From NCBI RefSeq assembly GCF_015832195.1, contig NC_052018.1, positions 56,481,666-56,545,665 on the forward strand: a stretch of DNA of 64,000 nucleotides. Direction: 5' to 3'. The notes beneath the pieces were generated by a model. That model was given only the letters and a program-made list of their open reading frames with translations. It was not told the origin of the DNA and did no database searches. Below, piece by piece: positions 26,001 through 40,100 of the stretch. Made by a program: the position numbers and the translations under genes. Positions within the stretch are counted from its first letter, which is position 1. Every line of letters starts with the position of its first letter. The DNA is from Motacilla alba alba. Its lineage: Eukaryota > Chordata > Aves > Passeriformes > Motacillidae.

Positions 26001-28563
26001 TTAAGTACATAAGGCAACAGTCTTATATATCAGTCTCTACAGTTATTGCATTGGTAAATCTGATTCATTTGTCTGCCAAAAAGTATCTGGCAAATATAAG
26101 GTTAATGTAAATACATAAAAACATTCCTTTGAATGCTTTCCAGAAGCGGTTAAGGAATTTACATTATTTTTTTCAGAGGCATTACCTTATACCTGCTGAG
26201 TTATGACAGACAGGTATAATAGCAAGGACATTCTAATAAACAATAACTCCCGCTGAGGAAAATAATGTTTGCTCCTAAGATAAACCAGGTAGGGTATGTT
26301 CTGATCTTGTCTGGTGACAAGACCTTGTAAGTGTGTATAATAACTGCCAAAGGCATAACTTCCAGAAGGTAATGGTGTGTTCTCAATGGGTGACATATTT
26401 CTAATATTTTGTGATTTTGCCATGTTTTTTTCTTATATACCCACTATTATGTTGAATTTAGTGGTAACTATTACTTGTGGGCAGCAACACTTAAGTCAAT
26501 CATAGCAATCAGTGGACACAGCACATTAGCACCATTACAGACCATGGGGCAGTACAGCAGAAATGATTACAGATTTTATATTAGACACTCATTAGATTAC
26601 TCATTAGATTACACCCACCTCACACCTCCTTTCTCCCTCACTGCCCCCAATAAAGAATACAACTAAAAACCTTGAGTGACAAAACTAACCACTAGAGTGT
26701 TAATTTAAACATTAATCTACTATTATGAAACCTGTGTAATCACTTTCTCGCAGGAGAGAGAATTATAGGCCATAGGACCACCAGTTAAATGTATTAAATG
26801 GCACTATAAATATCTTTTCAGCAAGAGAACGTCTGATAAGTAAGCGTATAGAAGTAAAAGGTTCTTTTATGGATATTGGATATCATTTTATATATGCTCT
26901 ACTTTTTCACATAATGCTGTTTCTCACAGGTCTTTCTCTAACTGCATTTTAGAGCAATTTAGTAAGGTTTTATCTCTGTTCACCTTTCTGTTGCAAACTT
27001 TGAATGCCACCACCTCTCAACAACTGCTTAACAGTAGGTGACAGACTGCAGGTGCCTTCAGACTCCTGATGAAATTCTAAATGCAAGGGAGGGAAGAATC
27101 TAGAAACTGCAAATGGACACATCAAAAAATACAGCCAACAAAAAAATCTGTGCAAGATGTTGAAAGAATTTTTTCAGAAACCTCTCTTCCTCGCCTTGCT
27201 CATGGCATTTGTTACACTGATAGTTCATTTCCAATAATAGCAGCTGCAGAGTTTGTCATACATGATTGGGTCACACGTGTGGAGCTTCCCCAGCCTGTCT
27301 AATTCCCTTCTCCTAGCCTAGATAACTTTTTTTTTATTGACCCAATTTTTTTCTTTTTTCCTTCTTTTTTTTTGTTTTAATTCAGAAAGTTTTGCATGTT
27401 TTCATTCGTCTGAGGATTTACATCAATCCTTTGTTTGTGCTCAGGCTCAATTCTGCTCTAGGGATACAGCTCTGTGTGCCCAGCTCTGCTCCTGGTTATA
27501 AAGGCTTCATTTAACTGAAAGTCCTTTAAAATACTCAGCTCCCTAATACCAAGGCTGGCTTCTTTTTCCTAGAGATGCAAAGCTGAGAAGTTGACAGAAA
27601 CTTTAATTTCTAGAGATTTAATTACCAAGTTTAATTTCGGATGTATCTGAATTCTGATGTCTTCAATGGGAAGGTTTCTTACTTAACTTGTACCTACACT
27701 TTGAAGTTGACAGCATTACCTGTCTCACCTAAAGTATCAGATCTTTAAGTGCATCTTCTTGTCTTGGTGGCCAATGCCACTGGCTTTGAGGATGTACTTC
27801 TTAGACACAGGCAGTTGTAGACACCCCTTCTGAAGCTGGACTCAAACTTGTTCAGCTGCTGGTCCTATGCAGTGACATAGGACAGCAGATATTTCAAATA
27901 GAATTTCTGAGTTGTCTGATCTCTTAATTCTCTTCTGACAGTACAAAGTTGATATTCGTAGTTCGGGGATGTAGCTAGAGGGTAATTTTAAGGGACAAAT
28001 ATATGGTAGTGCTAACTGATCAATAACCAGTGTTTTACTGCATTAAAGAAGAAGCAAGTTCACAGCAACCATAGGTTCTATTCAGTCAGGTCTATCAATA
28101 GAATGCTTTAGTTTCATACTGCTGAACTTCCTGAGCTACATACTTCATGAGAAAAGGAATGAATTTGACCTCTGGGTATTATTTGTAGTGCTCCAGTCCT
28201 TTTAATTGAGCCAAAGTCTTGGACAATGTTATCTGTCTAATGTAGTCCTGTATTTCCTAAAGGTTGTGCTATGGGCCCTACCATTTGTTACAGAGATTTT
28301 CAAGAGGCCCAGGAGCAAAGTTCATCTGTCAATAGCTATTCTTTGAGCTAATTCTTTGAGCCTCTGTTGTGAAGAGTTGTGCTATTGTCTTTCGAGCATC
28401 TCTTAACACCAGGTTTTTAATTGTTCAGTTAACATTATTAATTACTTTCCTAAGATCTGAGTATCCAATGTTGTACATCTGGTGCTGTCATTCACCTTCA
28501 AAAATAGAGATAGGTTATGAAATTTCACTGTTCTGATTGGTAACGAGCCAAAAGATTCATTAT
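23008..28563. other. Unique sequence, no gene supported
   Basis: No gene or repeat family recognised. Features seen are an ATTAATTAAT palindrome (23924-23933) followed by TTTAATTGG; a somewhat G+C-richer stretch near 23560-23720 with a few CpG but no island; a 12-base tandem pair ACTCATTAGATT (26587-26610); and T-rich sequence near 27327-27384. A short exon-like segment at 25660-25696 is described under findings. Confidence 0.5.
26587..26610. repeat. 12-bp tandem duplication
   Basis: ACTCATTAGATT occurs twice in immediate succession (26587-26598 and 26599-26610), with no difference between copies. Confidence 0.95.
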
Positions 28564-28590
28564 ATTATTCATCCTGTTAAGATGAATAAT
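28564..28590. repeat. 10-bp perfect inverted repeat
   Basis: ATTATTCATC (28564-28573) and GATGAATAAT (28581-28590) are perfectly complementary around a 7-base spacer, CTGTTAA. It directly abuts an A-rich short tandem block. Confidence 0.93.
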
Positions 28591-28657
28591 AAAAAAGTGA
28601 GATTACTAAATCTAAAAAAACTTAGCTTACTAAATCTAAAAAAAAGTGAGATTACTT
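28591..28657. repeat. Short A-rich imperfect tandem block
   Basis: The units 'aaaaaagtgagattac' and 'ttactaaatctaaaaaaa' recur, each twice, giving an imperfect duplication of about 25-30 bases. Slippage at the A-runs is the likely origin. Confidence 0.75.
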
Positions 28658-31600
28658 CAGCATGGCATAATATTCACTTGCCGTAAAATTCCTCTGATGT
28701 CTTCTGCTACTCCATATATTACAGAGGGAAAATGCCACTCTGGCAATTTGGTGCAGGGAAGTTTAAACTTTAAACTAAGAAGGCAAGATTTTCACTGAAG
28801 TATAGTGACTGGTAAAATTTTTCTATACCAAAGTTGATCAGAGATTTTTCAGAGCATTTGTGAATATCTCCTATCTTTGCCAATTAAAACAATACTATGC
28901 CTACACTGCAGTCACTAATCTCACTTCCTGAACAGCAGATTAGAGAGCTCCGTGCTGCCGCCTCACATGCCCATTCCCCAGCAGCCACCCCAGCCACCTC
29001 ACAGGGCTGACAGGCAGCACAACCCTGGATGACAAACTACTCTAATGAACTGGGCAGCATTGTTGGAGACCAACCAGAGCAGTGGCATGAAAGCTTCATT
29101 TTTCCACAGAGCACTTTTACCTTTTATTTCAGTGCTGCCTTTAATGGCTCATTTAAATTGTGCTGAGCAATTGTGATGTTCCATTAAACCAGGTCCAGAT
29201 GTTCCCTTGCTCGAGCCCTGTGACCATCCCCCCTCACATATCGCAACCTCTTCACTTTGAGCCAGCTTCACGTCTTTTCCTCACACTCAGTAGCTGCTGC
29301 CAGCACTGTCATTCCCTGATGCCAGCTTCCAGCCTGCTTAGTGGGTTTAGGTGACATTGTGGCAGATGTCACCCTTTAATAAAGGAGAGAGGTTATACAT
29401 ATTCTCCTATCCTAGAAGAAAGGATGGCCCAATGTATATGCAAATAGCATAGAAGTGCATTCCATCCTTTCATAAATAACAAATGATTGCAGTGCCTTGA
29501 GAAGCTGAATTCAATTAAGAAACATTTACATCACTGTTTTTTCCTCTGATCCTCCTGTGTTACAGTTCTCCTTGGAAATCTGCCTTCCTAGCAGAGAGCT
29601 GCACTGGCATAGGCACTTTATAAAAGCACTTTGCAGAGGCATCCGCTTCTAACTTGATATCTGGGCTATTACATAGCAGTTTTAATAAAATCATGTTAAT
29701 TCAAAGGAAAAATCAGGGCAGCTTCTGCTCTCTTCTTTTAAAAACAAAATTTTTAATGATGGAAAGCAGACACATGTGCTTAAGGGAATTCCAGTCTGTG
29801 CAGTCAGTGGAAGATATGAAACGAAGAGCTGCTATGGGAAACATGGGTAAGAGGGCCACTGTTGCCTAGGTTTGCATGAAACATAACAGCTGGTTTTGCG
29901 TAAAGATTTATTTTTGTGTTTCACTGCTACCTGATTTCTCAGTGGTCTGTTTTCTACTTGACAAACACTGGATAATCCACTTTTTCTGCAGTGTCCTATA
30001 CAATCATCTTTGGAATTTAGGATTATTATGTTGCTTACCGTAACTGCCCATCCCTTGGTTAATGACTACACTTATAGATGAACAAAAAGCCTTTCATGTA
30101 CTTACACAATCTGCCAAACACAGGGCAGTATGAAGCAGGGTTCAAAGTCCAATTGATTCTAATTCCACACACTGGTAATTTTCATAGCAGCTGTCCTCTG
30201 ATGATCTTGCTGAGCTTCCCTATATGTTCATGGGAGTATGAGAGTGATGTGACACCACCAAATGCAATAGCAGAAAGTGTCTTACCACCCATACAGCACT
30301 CCTTGCCTAAGAAAGGGCACATTCTCTGAAGAACATCATAACCATCCTGACTATTGCTATTCCCACCACACTGGCAGCCTCCAGAGCTTTCAGGAAATTA
30401 TGAAAGAGTTTGTTTTGTTGAGAGAATACTCCCAATGAGAGAAAAATACTTGATCCACATCATTTCAAGTGAGAAGAGACATATCCAAAAATAGATGGTT
30501 AACCAAAATGTGAATCAGATGTTGAAAACTTCCCAGACTCTGGGGGCAGAATTGCATTTTGATTCCCAAGTGCTAGCAGTGCTCATAAGACTGCAGATAA
30601 CCTTCCTGAAACCACATCTACCACACAGTCTTCTGCCACAGCATTAAACTGTACACAGATAAGTCTTGGCTGCTGCTGGCTTTGTCTAAGTTACAATGGA
30701 GGCTTCTCTGTTTTGCTTACACCCAGGCCTGTCAGCCAGACCAAAGAATGAATGGCAGCGTGTTTGCACACACCCTAATACAAGTTATATCAGCATGTAC
30801 TCCAGGTATAATTTATCCTAAACATGGAAGTAAATTATATAGCTCAGACCAAAGCTTTTAGGGCCAATCTATATAAGACGTGGGATGAATGAGCACTTCC
30901 CAGGATGGGACCATGTGTTCTCCCCAGTTTTGTCCTAGTTCAATGCTAAAAGGAGACGTGGTTATGACCCCTCTCTCTTACACCTCAGAGTCCTTCTGCA
31001 TGGCAGAAGGGAGCCAGAGCATATCCAGGGCTTCTATAGTTGTCAAATATACCTGTATTGCAAATGTAATTGTGAAGTGCCAGAGTCTTGTCCTGGGTGC
31101 TGCCAACTCTCTACAGCTTCTCATAAAGTCATCTGACATCAGAAAAACTCTGCAGCTCTCAGTGCTCAGCCTTTGCATTAGAAGTGATCAATCTTTAGCC
31201 TTTGAGGAGGCATGATCCACCAACACAATGGCAGAGATCCTTGGAAAATGAGCATATGCCTCGTGAGAGGAGAAAAGAGTAAGTCCAGATGCTGGTTTTC
31301 TTATGGTTCCACTACATCATTATATAGTGAATGTGGGATTTTCATATACCTACTGATGTAAGCAGCAAATCTGTGGTAATGCAGACAACAGAGAGTCTTT
31401 AAAATGTATCATAGAACAGATCTCTTAGTGAGCTTGTAAAACAAAGGTGCACAATAAAGTGTAACACTGCAGCATTTCTCTACCACTGCCACTTCCCAAG
31501 CACACCCTGTCAGGAGAAATCCAGTCACTGGGCTGCTTCTGATTCTCATTTTGAAGTTATTACTGCAAGCGCAATCCCCAGCAATGAGTTAAGAGAGATA

Positions 31601-34600
31601 TTTTGGTTTCTCTGTGGGAGGCCTCTATACATCAGGCTTGTGATTGCAGGGATTTTCCAGAGCATTACACCTTCCTTGCTGACAAGTGTATCACATCAGA
31701 GGCGTGCTGGAGGGGTGGGGAAAGCAAAATGATGCTCACGCAGCAATGTCACCCACAGCAACACTCTGCTCTGGTAACATCGATTGGAATGCCTGAAACC
31801 AAACTGAGAGGAGCTGAATTTCTATCAAAAGACACATCCTCAGAGAAGGAGCCTTACAAAAGGAATCCTATGAGATATATGTATACGCATGTATTTATAT
31901 ATACGGGCATGTATATGTGCGTGTGGATGTGCATTTCTGTGGGTGATGCCATATGGGATGCTGTGCCTCTGGCTGGCAGCCAGCAGGCAGTGGTTGTTAG
32001 AGGCTGGTTTCCCCTCCCAAGAGTGAAAAAGCTGCCAGCTTCCAGTGCAGGGCTGACTTTGATGTAAGATTGTCCTTGAAAGAGATAAGGAAGCATGAGG
32101 ATAGTTAACCTGATCATAAGCAGGTCACTGAACTGTGTTACAATTGAGCAGGTATTACAGAAATGTTTTACTTTTAGTTAAAATTCCAGTCCCACAGGAA
32201 CAATTGAAATTTCATAGATTCATTTTTTTATGTGTAATGTTAGCCTGTAAGATGACTGAATAGAAAATCAGTTCTGCTTCAAACCCACAAGCTTTCTACA
32301 GTTTTCTAGAATAAAATATTGTTACTGAGGTGCATTGTTTAAGGAAACTTGTGTTCCTGAAAGCATCTGAGAGATTAGAAATAATCAAGAATAAGACAAA
32401 AAATCAAAATGACCATTAGGTTCACCAATCAAGCTAAGTAAGAAAAGAAAATTTTGAAATCCTTCAAACAACAGTTACAGGAAAAAAAAAGGCAGTCCTC
32501 AGAGACATAACTGACAGTTCTGTCTTTTAATCCCAAAAGCTGATTTTGTAAATTTTAAATTTTTATGCAATTAACTATGGTCACAGAAGGTTGTTTGGGG
32601 GCTAACCTGATTTAACTATCACTGAGACATATATGCCTCTGACATGCAGTATAGGGTAATTAAACTAAAACCTTTGTTTATTAAAGGTGAATTATAAAGG
32701 TGAGGGCCAGTTTTGACTATTAACAATATATAGCTTTATGTCATTATTTTTTCCTTGAGAAATAAGCAAAGCCATTTGCAAATCTGAGTGAGTGAAGCCT
32801 TGCCATGCCTTTGCAGGCATTAGTGCCACATCTCTGCTGAAGACACCATGTTGTGCTCTGTACACCAGCACAGAGGGGTAACAGGACCTTGCAAGAGCAG
32901 CAGAGAGGCTCATTGTCAGGCTAGAAACAGGACCAGGGTAACCAGAGTCCTTTGCATGCATGTTACATGCAGAGGTTCAATCTGAGTCTTGCCTTCCCAT
33001 CTAACACGAGCAGAAATAAAATGAAAAATGCCACAAGGCTTCAAACTACACCTTATACCAATATACCCATGTCCCAAATGGCAATACCATCCTTCCTCTG
33101 GGTCACCCAAAGTGGTCTGGCTTCTCCTTCCCTCACCAACAGGAAACAAGCAGCAAAGCTCAGCTGTGGCTGTCTGGTGGCAGCAAGGGCACACCAGGCA
33201 CAGAGTCAGTCCATTACTGAGCACAGCCTGGCCTCCTTGTGCTCGTGAGGAGGATGTGCAGGATCCTCATGGCAATTTAAGCAACCTGGCCTGCAACCAG
33301 CACATTCTTGTTACCAGCAGGAGCACAGAGCTGCTCTCCACAGTCACCCACTCCAGCCCCTGGCATAATGGTTATTATGAAATGCAACCTGAAATCAGTA
33401 ACATAAAATAGAGGAAAGTGTGAAAGTGTGTAAAAGGGCTGGCAGTAAAATTTTGAGGTTAAGTTCTAACATTGCAAGTTCCGGCTACAAGTATAGGGAC
33501 TGAGACAGACATTTCTTCCATCTTCTTCCATTATTTCTACCATCTCCATATTTCTAAGCATAATTCTACACTTCTCAAGGCCTTTCCAGAAGAAAGAATG
33601 AAGATGAGCTTTATGAGACAAGAAAAATTCATCTGGAAAAAAAGGGCCATTTTATACTGGGAGAGAATAGAGCTGTATAACTGCACATATTCATTTAGAG
33701 CAGGGAATATGGTGAAGCAAAACAAGGAAAACTAAAGCACAGACATGGTTATCAGTATGAAATCTTCTCATTTACTTCCCACTGTGTAATTTATTCATGT
33801 CATAGCATAAGGAAACATCAAGAGAAACAAGGAAAAAAGGTTTGTCAGAGTTCAGTCAGTGTTGTTGAAAAAGAAAAAGCCATCATTATCCTCTAGGCAG
33901 CCCTTAATTGTGAACACAGTCCAACACTCTTACAAGAATGCTCATTTCAACTTCTCAAAAATAATTAGTGTGGATAATGTTCACAATTATCAATGTTAAA
34001 AAGGCCAGAGGAACTGAGACATCAGTGTGAATCCCAGCTTCCTGCTGGACAGTATTGGAACAGCAGCAGACCAAACCAGCCTGTTCACCTCATTATGCTG
34101 CTGATGGGGAGTCCTGTCCTCCACATCCCCCTCCAGCTCTCACAATGAGGAGGAAACAGGTATGCAGTAAGGACACTCTCCCTTTGTTGAATATTTTATG
34201 GGAGTGGAGGGATCCAGCCACTCTATTTCCTTCCTCTGCCTCCAGTGCAATGAAAAAGAATTTCAGGGCAGCAGAGAGTAATGCCTGAAGAATTTGATTC
34301 CTCAATTTTTTATGCCTTTTAAAAGTTTTTAAAACCTTACTGCATAAGGATAATGGCATTTTCTACCAAAAGTGCATTGCTGCTGACAATGGCAAAGCAT
34401 TGAGTATTCAACCCCTGCTTTTATCCGATTCCCCTCTGTAATCTCCCAGATAAGAGCAAGCAAAGCGTTTTACTTGTAGACCTTTCATATCCCTCCTGGG
34501 AAATTAAAAGTTGCAAAAATCCACCGTGGGATACTGGGAAGCTTAAGGGAGAAATAATGAATGCTTGTTAGTGAGAAAGGAAGAAAAGTCTGAGGAACCT

Positions 34601-35031
34601 GAGGACAGAACTGTAAGGGAAGTCAGCAATGACGGAATGGCTCTGGAGAGGACGACAGTAGCCAGCAACACTGAACGGATCATTATGTATATGGCCTTAA
34701 GGGACTCCACCCAGAGATAGCAGGGAAAGTTTCTGCAAGACAGGAGGGAGACATAAAGTTTCTCATCCCTTTCTTTCAGATTCATGAGAAAAAAGGAGCA
34801 TCACACCCATAGGATGGCTCCATGCTGAAGGACAGCAGTAACCCATCTGGCCTGCAAAACTGTTGAGAAGGGTCAGGCTTTTCAACTGAACTTCATTTCA
34901 AGTAAAGAATTTACTTTGAAGAGCCACACAAATTTGGCGTCCCTTCATTTTTATTGTTGCAAGTTATTTGCAGCGGAAATAAAGAACAATGACAAAGAGG
35001 ATATACTCAGTTTTTGAAGGAATTTTTTATT
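28658..35031. other. Unique sequence, no gene supported
   Basis: This stretch contains the longest open frame in the window (31603-32067 +, 154 codons). Its second half runs through a TG/TATA-rich patch (about 31875-31945). The product, rich in Tyr, Met, Cys and Val there, has no recognisable domain, so I treat it as chance. Other frames near 32950-33410 also lack support. Confidence 0.5.
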
Positions 35032-35066
35032 ATTTATAGCTGAGGAATGAAATTTATAGCTGAGGA
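35032..35066. repeat. 15-bp direct repeat, 20-bp period
   Basis: ATTTATAGCTGAGGA occurs at 35032-35046 and again, identical, at 35052-35066. The second copy overlaps the left arm of the hairpin listed next. Confidence 0.95.
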
Positions 35067-35097
35067 AATGTAAAACACCAACATGTTTTACATTTCC
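35064..35097. repeat. 14-bp perfect inverted repeat, 6-nt loop
   Basis: Left arm GGAAATGTAAAACA (35064-35077), loop CCAACA, right arm TGTTTTACATTTCC (35084-35097). All 14 base pairs are perfect. The stem is short for a microRNA precursor, and flanking pairing does not extend it clearly. Confidence 0.93.
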
Positions 35098-35464
35098 CAC
35101 TTGCAGATGTCATTTGATGCCCAGTGTTAAGTGTCTGGGTTGCCTGCTGCAGTCTACCTGTGGCCCTGGGCTACTGGGCAGTAAGAGTATTTCCTAAGAG
35201 TTTAGGACACTCACATGGACTGGGGCAGCCAGTGCTCCCAGCAGAGGTGAGCTCCATGATCCCACTCTACAATGCCCAGAACTGTATGAGACTGATGGAG
35301 TAGAAAAAAGCAGAGGGAATGTGTATAAGGGAGGCTCAGAGTCTGTGAAAAGTCTCATTGGGAGATGAGGGGCAAAGTGAAGAGCTGAATATCAGCTGAA
35401 ATCACCTCATGCAGTACCATAATCCTTACTTTTACCATTACTGATTTTTTCTTAGCACTCTAAA

Positions 35465-35478
35465 ACACACACACACAC
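35465..35478. repeat. (AC)7 dinucleotide microsatellite
   Basis: Seven AC units, short and uninterrupted. Confidence 0.85.
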
Positions 35479-36700
35479 AGATCCATTTCAGGTGAGTCTC
35501 AAACCACAATCCTGATGTACAGGGTTCAGGCAGGGTCCTGTGTGCTCAGAAAGCCAAAACAAGAAGTCACTCCTTATGTGTCAGTCTATAATGAAATTAA
35601 TCTGAAAATTCAGAGTGTGTTATTGAATAGCATGCAGCCATTAGTGAAATACAAATCTATTTTTCTAAAACCTTAGATGACAACTTTCTAACCTGAATAC
35701 AGATGGGTATTGACGTTATTATAGTAATATGGGTATAATGAGTACTGCATCCAGGGAGAACCATTTCCTGAGTACAACACACAGATGAACAGGTCATCTC
35801 CCCCTCTACAACTTGCCCTTGCTTCATAAGCAGGAATCATGACCAAATCAAAGGCAATCAGAGAAAGTCCCAGTCAATAGTGTTCACACTTGTGTTTTCA
35901 AATAGCTAATTTGAGGATAATCAAGAAGAACCTGCCTGATAATGATGAAATAATTCCAGTTAATTTGCAACCAAGTAGGAAGAATATTATAGAATTCTAA
36001 TTGGAGAGAAATGGATGAGTAGATCAAGACAATTCATACCACGGAGTGCCAAAAGTGATGGATGAGGTGTTAGCTGTTGAGAAATTTTCATGCTTCTGAA
36101 AATTTCAGACTCGTGTCAGCGTTTTATTTTTTACTAAAGCAAAAATTGAGGTAATTCATTTAACTATAGCTGACATCAGTATCAGGCAGAATTATGGGAA
36201 ACTAGGCCAGGAGTTTATGACTAACAAGATTGGAGTTCAATGGAAAAACAAGCCCACTGGAATGTGGGCCTTCCAGTGAGATTTCTTTTCTGTTTGATAA
36301 AGTTACCAGCACTGGTGTAGAAAATTCTGGTAAAATCAAGAGAAGTAGGGGTGCAAACTTGTGATGAAGGAAATGCACCCATAGCCCTCCAGCTCCACAG
36401 GCAACAGCATGGCTGTCAGAGAGGGAGTGACACAGATATGGTTTTACATGCCCTGTGGAGCTGGGTTGCAAATTCAGTTTGGAGACTAAGGACCAGAATG
36501 GGAGCCTGCCACTCTTTATGGTAAGGATGTCATGTTTCATATGGTCATAAAATTAAGAGTATCATGGAGTATGGAAATGGGCTGTGATGCCAAAGTTCAG
36601 ACTGATGCAGGAAGATCTGGCAACAGTATAGGAAAGGAAAAAAGGAGGAGGGAAATATGCCGAAAATTGCAAATTAACAGTTATTGATAGGAATTATTTG

Positions 36701-36742
36701 GTTGGTAAGAAATGAACTGTGGTTGATAAGAAATGAACTATG
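36701..36742. repeat. 21-bp tandem duplication (2 copies)
   Basis: Copies at 36701-36721 and 36722-36742 differ at two positions (GTTGGTAAG/GTTGATAAG and ACTGTG/ACTATG). Confidence 0.92.
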
Positions 36743-37148
36743 TGGAAGATACACACATTGTCAGGTTCTATCACGTTCATAAATCCTTCCCTTTTGACTA
36801 ACAACCTTAACTAATAAGCAAAAGTCTTAGAGGCATGTGCACAGTTGGGAAATGAGCTTTTCAATGCACAGGTGGTCCAAACCCCAGAGGGAAACAGCCC
36901 CATGTGGGACTGGAACAGGGACGCAAGAGGACACATGGGACCTTGTGGTTGGCTTCCTGGAGATGGGAATCTGAGAAGTCCAAGCCAGAAGAGATCTGCA
37001 GCTGCCAGCTGAATCTGAAAGAGACTTTCCACAGATAAGACTCTGGTGTTGAAATTCATTATTTGAAAAACAACCAATGTTATTTCACCTTTACAGACAA
37101 CTATACCAGGACATAATTTTCCCAGTCACTGATTTGTGAAATATTTAA

Positions 37149-37181
37149 GATAGATAGATATGATAGATATGATATATATAG
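37149..37181. repeat. GATA/TA-rich short tandem repeat
   Basis: Three GATA units are followed by TGATAGATAT/GATATATATA variants. It is a small, interrupted tetranucleotide array. Confidence 0.85.
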
Positions 37182-40100
37182 CCAGTGATTATTGGCCAAA
37201 AAAGTAACCTTTAGATTCCATTTGCAGTACAAATCTGCCACAGTGATCAATAAAGGCTTGTTAAATGCTAGTGAAGAGAGAACAAATGGGGAAGTAGCAT
37301 ACCAGAAAGATACCATTTAGATTTCAATTAGCTGTCAAAACCCTTCTCTTTTTAACCTCCAGCAATTCAGCATTGTTTGGCATTGCCATTTGTCTCCTTT
37401 ACTTACACAGTCACTCTTTGAATGCCTGCAGCACTCTGATGGGAAACATTAGTGGAAAAAGATATTTCTGAAAAGACTTCATTGTGTTTGGAAGAGCCCA
37501 ATTCAATAGCACTAAGAAGAAAATGTGATTCAAGAGGGCCACATACATGCTTACATTTTTATTTTTAATCACAAAAACAGAATGAGAACTAAAAAAAGGT
37601 TTGCAGTGTTGCTTTTTTTCCCCCCAACAGAATTTTAGTGGAGAAGTGGGAAAAACCGACTAAAACTGGTTTAAAACAGCATATCTGACCAGTATTGTCT
37701 TCTTGTTACCTCAGGTTCCCTCTTCTGAGTATTCTTCTGGCTTTAGCACATGCACAGTGTAGCAGTGAATGCCTCCAGCTTTGAACAAGCTTCCTCAGGC
37801 AGCCCAACCAGTCCAACAGACTGTGCTGCACTTCCTGCTCCCACTCTGGAGAGGTCAGGCTCACCAGCAGTGGGTCACAATACCAGCAGCAAGATGGTTG
37901 CTCACAGACTGAAGCTGTCCACAGTCATGCCACAAGTCTGGCAGCCCTCAGGACATGGGTATTGTCCCCACGTGACACCAAAAAAGTAAATGTGCTGTGT
38001 TATAGTCCTCCCAACATTCAAGATCTTTTGAAGAATTCAACCAGCCTTACAAAATGCCTCTCTTCTCAGACAGATCCTCTGTTACAGAGGAGAGAGCAAT
38101 TTTTCAAGAGGGAATATTCTCCATTCAGTGGGTCTCTGTGATATAACTAACTATTAACATGATGAGGAGATGAAGCCCTCGAGGATGGTGCAGCCACATA
38201 CCATTGCTCATTAACTACCAACAGCAATGCAAACCAAAGCCTTACTGGCAGGTTTTTTAAATCTTAATAATTTGACATTTAACGGCTAGGAAACGCACCC
38301 TCAGGAAAAGGATTGGTGAGTCAGGGTGGTCACCAGGGAGCAGGACACTAAAAAAGAAAAACAAGTAATGATTCATAAACTGCTGTAGTGCCACTGACTG
38401 TAGCAGAGTTCTACTGGTCCATTTAAGCTCAGGCTCTGTCTGACAGCACCAGATCCTGTCAGGTCTCTACAACAAATAAGTGGGCCACACTGCCCACACG
38501 CTCATTCCTCATGCTGTCCCACAGATTCTCCCAGTCTATCCACCCCTGCACAACTCCTTTGACTGCACGGTTTTGCAGCACAAATATTCACATGAAATAC
38601 TGCTCACTGCTGATAAAGGATCACATTGTCATTTTCACCCAGGGCAGGTGCCAGGGAACTACTGCTCAGTCTAAGTGGGGAAGTAAGATATACTTCAAGG
38701 AAAGAAATGAGCAGTAAATTAAACACACTGAAGGGCCTCCTTGAAGAGTCATCTGCAAGCCCTTGTGCTTATCCAATGCTGACTACACAATGAAAAGCTC
38801 ATTTGATTAGGAAAAAAGGCTGACAAATCCATGTGACTAAGAAAAACACGTCCTGAGGAGGCTGTCCCTGCTACAGTACAAGAAAGCACATTGTGAAACC
38901 ACCGTGATGTGGGTGGGAGAAGCAAATTCCAGAACTGCAGATGGTATGTGGCAGCATATTGATCACTCCCTGACAGGACTGTCCCAGCTCCACACACACA
39001 GTTCGCTTGAAGGAAATAGAAAACAGAGAAGCAAATATTCCTGCAACACAGGAACTATTCTAAACAGTCAGTTCATCATCTGCATGAAATTGTCCACCGC
39101 AGTTAGAGCTGTTTAATTTATTCAAAAAGTCTTCATACTCCTGGGGTTTGGGCTTCGTGACTACAGAAACTGTGAAAAGGACTTTCCAAATCAGCTGTTA
39201 AACTGCAATACATTTACTTTAGCTCATTATATAAAAGTATGGGTTCTGTTTTTATAGTAATGCAGATTCCTTTGTTTTTCTAAGGCCCTATGCAAACTGT
39301 TAACTATGTAGCACTAATCTTTGGAAGACTTGACCTTGTTCTTCATAACAAAAGCATGTGGTAGGGAGCCTCTAAGATGAAAGGCCTGCATTTCAACTCG
39401 TGCACCATATTCAGCTGTAAAAACAGTCTTCACACTCCTCTTGAGAGCTATTGAGCAGGTTTAGCAGTATACTGCCTCAAAAGGAATTGCCTTCATGGCC
39501 CAGAGAGCCAACAACCCTGTTTTAGCTCATAGTGAGGGAGAAATCTGAAGGGAATGCTGCTGAAAGACCATCACACGCTGGTAAGTGGAAATGGGAACAG
39601 ATTCAAGTACAGACATAAAGATTTTGTTCCTCATGACTGAGAAGCATGTGGGCTTTTTGCCCACATTTCAGGCTTTGTTTGACCCAAATCTTCCCAAGTC
39701 ATGCTCCTACAACTCACAGCCTGAGTTCAAACACTTATGAGATGGCAGCATCCCCTGAGTCCAAGAAAGCAAATTACATCTGGAAATGACTGTCATGCCT
39801 TCTGGGAGACCTGTGGTGAATCCTGGACCTGCCCCTGATCCATCCAGACTGCATAAACAAGCAGACTCAGGTCTGCAACATACCTCCAGTATACTTGATG
39901 CTCTGCACCTCCAGAGACTCGGATAGATTTCAAGTTGTGCAGAGATGTTGAACAGATCCAGCCCTTGATCACACACCCAGGAGTTATCAAAAACATGTTC
40001 TGCTTCTCCTGCCATGTCTTGTCTCACTTGCCTGCTTGGTGGTCTTCAGTTCCCTGAGGTAAAATGACAGCATTTCCTATCACTCTTCTCACACCTTTGC

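Noticed and set aside
31603..32067. Longest open frame in the window (154 codons)
   Set aside because: No recognisable domain. Half of it crosses a TG/TATA-rich patch, and there is no splice or promoter context. The length is plausible by chance in 64 kb over six frames.
39707..40027. 106-codon minus-strand frame
   Set aside because: Considered as an old retroviral fragment; no motif supports this.
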